Of a stretch of 64,000 nucleotides of DNA, positions 62,016 through 64,000 are shown piece after piece; the stretch's first letter is position 1, and each line of letters starts with the position of its first letter. The stretch is taken from assembly GCF_011682235.2 (NCBI RefSeq), contig NZ_CP076718.1, forward strand, positions 366,467 to 430,466, in the 5' to 3' direction. The DNA is from Rhodocaloribacter litoris. GTDB taxonomy: Bacteria > Bacteroidota > Rhodothermia > Rhodothermales > ISCAR-4553. The translations under genes and the position numbers were made by a program. Under the pieces are notes generated by a model that was not told where the DNA came from, ran no database searches, and saw only the letters and a list, made by a program, of their open reading frames with translations.

Positions 62016-63302
62016 ATGTCCCTGGACCGATCCGTTGCCCTTTTTCGTGAAGCCCTCGAACTGCTGCCCGGCGGGGTGGACTCGCCGGCACGTGCGTTCA
62101 AGGCCGTCGGCGGGCAGCCGCGCTTCATCGACCGGGGCGAAGGCCCCTTTCTCATCGACGTGGACGGCAACCGGTACATCGACTACGTCCTCTCTTTCGG
62201 CCCGCTCATCCTCGGCCACGCGCCCGCCCCCGTCGTCGAGGCCCTGATCGAGACGGCGCGGAAGGGAACCAGTTTCGGAGCCCCGAGCCCGCTCGAGCTC
62301 GAGCTGGCCCGCCTCGTGAGGGACTTCATGCCGGCGGTCGAAATGCTCCGGTTCGTCAATTCCGGCACGGAGGCGACGATGAGCGCGCTGCGCCTGGCCC
62401 GCGCCTATACGGGTCGCGACAAGATCGTCAAGTTCCGGGGCAACTACCACGGTCATGCGGACCTGCTGCTCGTGCAGGCCGGCTCCGGGGTGGCCACGCT
62501 CGGCCTGCCGGACTCGCCCGGCGTGCCCGCCGCCGCCGTCGCGGATACCCTCCCGGCGCCCTACAACGACCTCGACGCCGTCGAACGGCTCTTCGAGCGG
62601 TATCCGAAGCAGATCGCGGCCGTGATCGTCGAGCCGGTGGCCGGCAACATGGGGGTGGTGCTTCCCCGGCCGGGCTACCTGGAAGGCCTGCGGGCCCTCA
62701 CCCGCGACCACGGCGCCCTGCTTATCTTCGACGAAGTGATGACCGGCTTCCGGGTGCATCCCGGCGGCGCCCAGGCCCGCTACGGCGTCACCCCCGACCT
62801 GACCGCCCTCGGCAAGGTGATCGGAGGCGGCCTGCCCGTCGGGGCCTACGGGGGACGGCGGGAGATCATGGAGATGGTGGCCCCCGCCGGGCCGGTCTAC
62901 CAGGCCGGCACCCTGTCCGGCAACCCGCTGGCCATGGCCGCCGGCATCGCCACCCTGAAGGCCCTGAAGACCCCCGGCCTCTGGGACGGCATCGCGGAGC
63001 GCACCGCCCGCCTCGCCGGGCGCCTGCGCCAGGCCGCCGGCGCCGCCGGCATCCCCGTCCAGGTGGCACACGCCGGAACGATGTTCACCCTCTTCTTCAC
63101 CGGCACCCCCGTGCACGACTGGACGAGCGCCGCCCGCTCCGACACCGACCGCTTCGCCCGGTTCTTCCGGGCCCTCCTCGACGAGGGTGTCTACCTGCCA
63201 CCTTCCCAGTTCGAGGCCTGCTTCCTCTCCGCCGCCCACACCGAGGACGAGATCGACGCGACCGTGGCGGCGGCGGAACGGGCCCTCCACCGGCTGCGCT
63301 GA
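62016..63302 (+). CDS. hemL: Glutamate-1-semialdehyde 2,1-aminomutase
   Basis: A 428-residue PLP enzyme. [40 protein letters not shown], the [17 protein letters not shown] segment and the PLP Lys in [17 protein letters not shown] are all present. It moves the amino group of glutamate-1-semialdehyde to give 5-aminolevulinate, the step after HemA. The ATG at 62016 gives the usual N-terminus. It is the last gene of the heme operon. Confidence 0.97.
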   Translation: MSLDRSVALFREALELLPGGVDSPARAFKAVGGQPRFIDRGEGPFLIDVDGNRYIDYVLSFGPLILGHAPAPVVEALIETARKGTSFGAPSPLELELARLVRDFMPAVEMLRFVNSGTEATMSALRLARAYTGRDKIVKFRGNYHGHADLLLVQAGSGVATLGLPDSPGVPAAAVADTLPAPYNDLDAVERLFERYPKQIAAVIVEPVAGNMGVVLPRPGYLEGLRALTRDHGALLIFDEVMTGFRVHPGGAQARYGVTPDLTALGKVIGGGLPVGAYGGRREIMEMVAPAGPVYQAGTLSGNPLAMAAGIATLKALKTPGLWDGIAERTARLAGRLRQAAGAAGIPVQVAHAGTMFTLFFTGTPVHDWTSAARSDTDRFARFFRALLDEGVYLPPSQFEACFLSAAHTEDEIDATVAAAERALHRLR

Positions 63303-63333
63303 AACGCTTCAACCCCCTCGCACGGGTCCGGGG

Positions 63334-63654
63334 TCACGCTTCGCCGCCCGGACCACCGAACTGGATCGGCGGCATGGAGACGTGTTCTTCGATGTCGCCG
63401 TGCGCCTGCTCATACTTCTCGATGTTGTCCGCCAGCGCGTGCAGGAGCCGTTTGGCGTGATGGGGGGTGATGATGATGCGGCTCTTCACCCGCGCCTTCG
63501 GCACCCCCGGCATGATCCGGATGAAGTCGAGGATGAACTCTTCCGACGAGTGGGCAATCATCACCAGGTTGGCATAGACGCCTTCGGCCACCTCCTCGCT
63601 CAACTCGATGTTGAGATGCGACTGGCCCGGATGCTGCTTATCTTTTTCGCTCAT
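63334..63654 (-). CDS. DUF3467 family protein
   Basis: A 106-residue protein. LNIELSEEVAEGVYANLVMI, then AHSSEEFILDFIRIMPGVPK and RVKSRIIITPHHAKRLLHAL, are the DUF3467 pattern. Function is unknown; members are small cytoplasmic proteins widespread in bacteria and archaea. The ATG at 63654 is preferred; an upstream extension to 63699 is not family-like. It is convergent with hemL and 41 bases downstream of the CBS-domain gene on the same strand. Confidence 0.9.
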   Translation of the reverse strand: MSEKDKQHPGQSHLNIELSEEVAEGVYANLVMIAHSSEEFILDFIRIMPGVPKARVKSRIIITPHHAKRLLHALADNIEKYEQAHGDIEEHVSMPPIQFGGPGGEA

Positions 63655-63695
63655 AGGTATGCAAGGTCTTTGATGCCGGGGTACGACCGCCGCCC

Positions 63696-64000
63696 TCAAC
63701 CGTTGCCGTTCCGTCCGGCGGTGACAAGTACGCTGATGAGGTCGCTTCTGGTGATGATTTCGAAGTCTTCACTGTCCGGCGGGTGTACGAGGACCGCGCC
63801 CTGCTCGAGGTAGGCCGAGAGCAGATCCAGATGCAACGAGCGGGGTACGATGGGGAACGGCGTGCCCATGACCGAGCGGACCGGCTCCTCCCGGGCGGCC
63901 GGGTTTTCGATCAGCCGGTTCAGCAGGCCGCTCTCCGTGATGCTGCCGACGACCTCGCGCCCCGCGATCACCGGCAACTGGGAGATGCCGTGCTCGTTCA
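63696..64000 (-). CDS. CBS-domain pair, C-terminal part (cut by window end)
   Basis: The frame is open from base 64000 down to the stop at 63696-63698, giving about 100 residues. NEHGISQLPVIAGREVVGSI, then ESGLLNRLIENPAAREEPVR and SVMGTPFPIVPRSLHLDLLS belong to a CBS-domain pair. The pattern resembles the C-terminal regulatory CBS domains of cystathionine beta-synthase, but the catalytic part lies outside the window, so the enzyme is not proven. Confidence 0.75.
   Translation of the reverse strand, partial: NEHGISQLPVIAGREVVGSITESGLLNRLIENPAAREEPVRSVMGTPFPIVPRSLHLDLLSAYLEQGAVLVHPPDSEDFEIITRSDLISVLVTAGRNGNG

Noticed and set aside
60202..62091. A 629-codon open frame on the minus strand
   Set aside because: Antisense to hemH and hemY with Arg/Gly/Ala-rich sequence only.

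Overview
The window is high-GC bacterial DNA, densely coded on both strands, and looks like ordinary chromosome with two small accessory insertions. Several signs point to the Bacteroidota/Rhodothermota side, most likely a Rhodothermales-type organism. These are a DUF4270-type lipoprotein next to a short glycogen-synthase-like gene and a Bacteroidota-style outer-membrane barrel, DUF2851 and DUF4175 proteins, a Bacteroidota-type LptD, many start codons without a clear Shine-Dalgarno sequence, and a TAnnTTTG promoter-like element before hemA. This placement is inference from gene content; no rRNA is present.

Layout. 1-900: the end of accA and a hotdog thioesterase. 1,000-12,450: a cluster of small envelope and stress proteins, mostly on the minus strand (coiled-coil lipoprotein, DUF1328, CsbD, DUF305, OmpA lipoprotein, tiny membrane proteins, AI-2E exporter, a receiver-only protein). 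It ends in a four-PAS sensor kinase and a NarL/LuxR-type response regulator on the plus strand. Repeated GTAGG/CCTAC half-sites lie in the gaps of this cluster. 12,500-17,940: an accessory block holding a three-domain ATPase-GNAT-HTH protein, a 259-bp MITE-like element with 15-bp inverted ends and a 7-bp target duplication, a secreted DUF3237 protein, an alpha/beta hydrolase with an Asp nucleophile, and an FAD monooxygenase-like protein. The block ends at a tRNA-Gln gene. 18,240-32,610: housekeeping genes (plsC, ribD, the nrnA-pepA-pdxA-methyltransferase-ftsE operon, DUF2851, HDOD, glgC). 32,670-47,280: the DUF4175 coiled-coil protein, then a plus-strand run of a glycogen-synthase-like gene, a DUF4270 lipoprotein, an outer-membrane barrel, a TPR protein, eno, ftsB, a ROK kinase and lptD. 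47,310-48,560: a TnpB-only IS200/IS605-type element. 48,780-53,130: BON, GNAT, an orphan ABC ATPase, sucC and lptF/G. 53,250-63,300: a nearly complete heme operon, hemA-hemC-hemD-hemB-(chlorite dismutase family)-hemE-hemH-hemY-hemL. 63,334-64,000: a DUF3467 protein and the end of a CBS-domain protein.

How the genes work together. The heme cluster encodes almost every step from glutamyl-tRNA to a porphyrin-iron product. A chlorite-dismutase-superfamily gene sits between hemB and hemE, and no hemF/hemN is present in the window. This raises the possibility of the coproporphyrin-dependent branch of heme synthesis, with a divergent terminal decarboxylase. The envelope cluster plus two-component system looks like a stress regulon and its regulator. 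The FAD-enzyme/hydrolase pair in the accessory block could act in sequence on a small hydrophobic substrate. These three are the least ordinary parts of the window; the rest is largely conserved core metabolism and envelope biogenesis.
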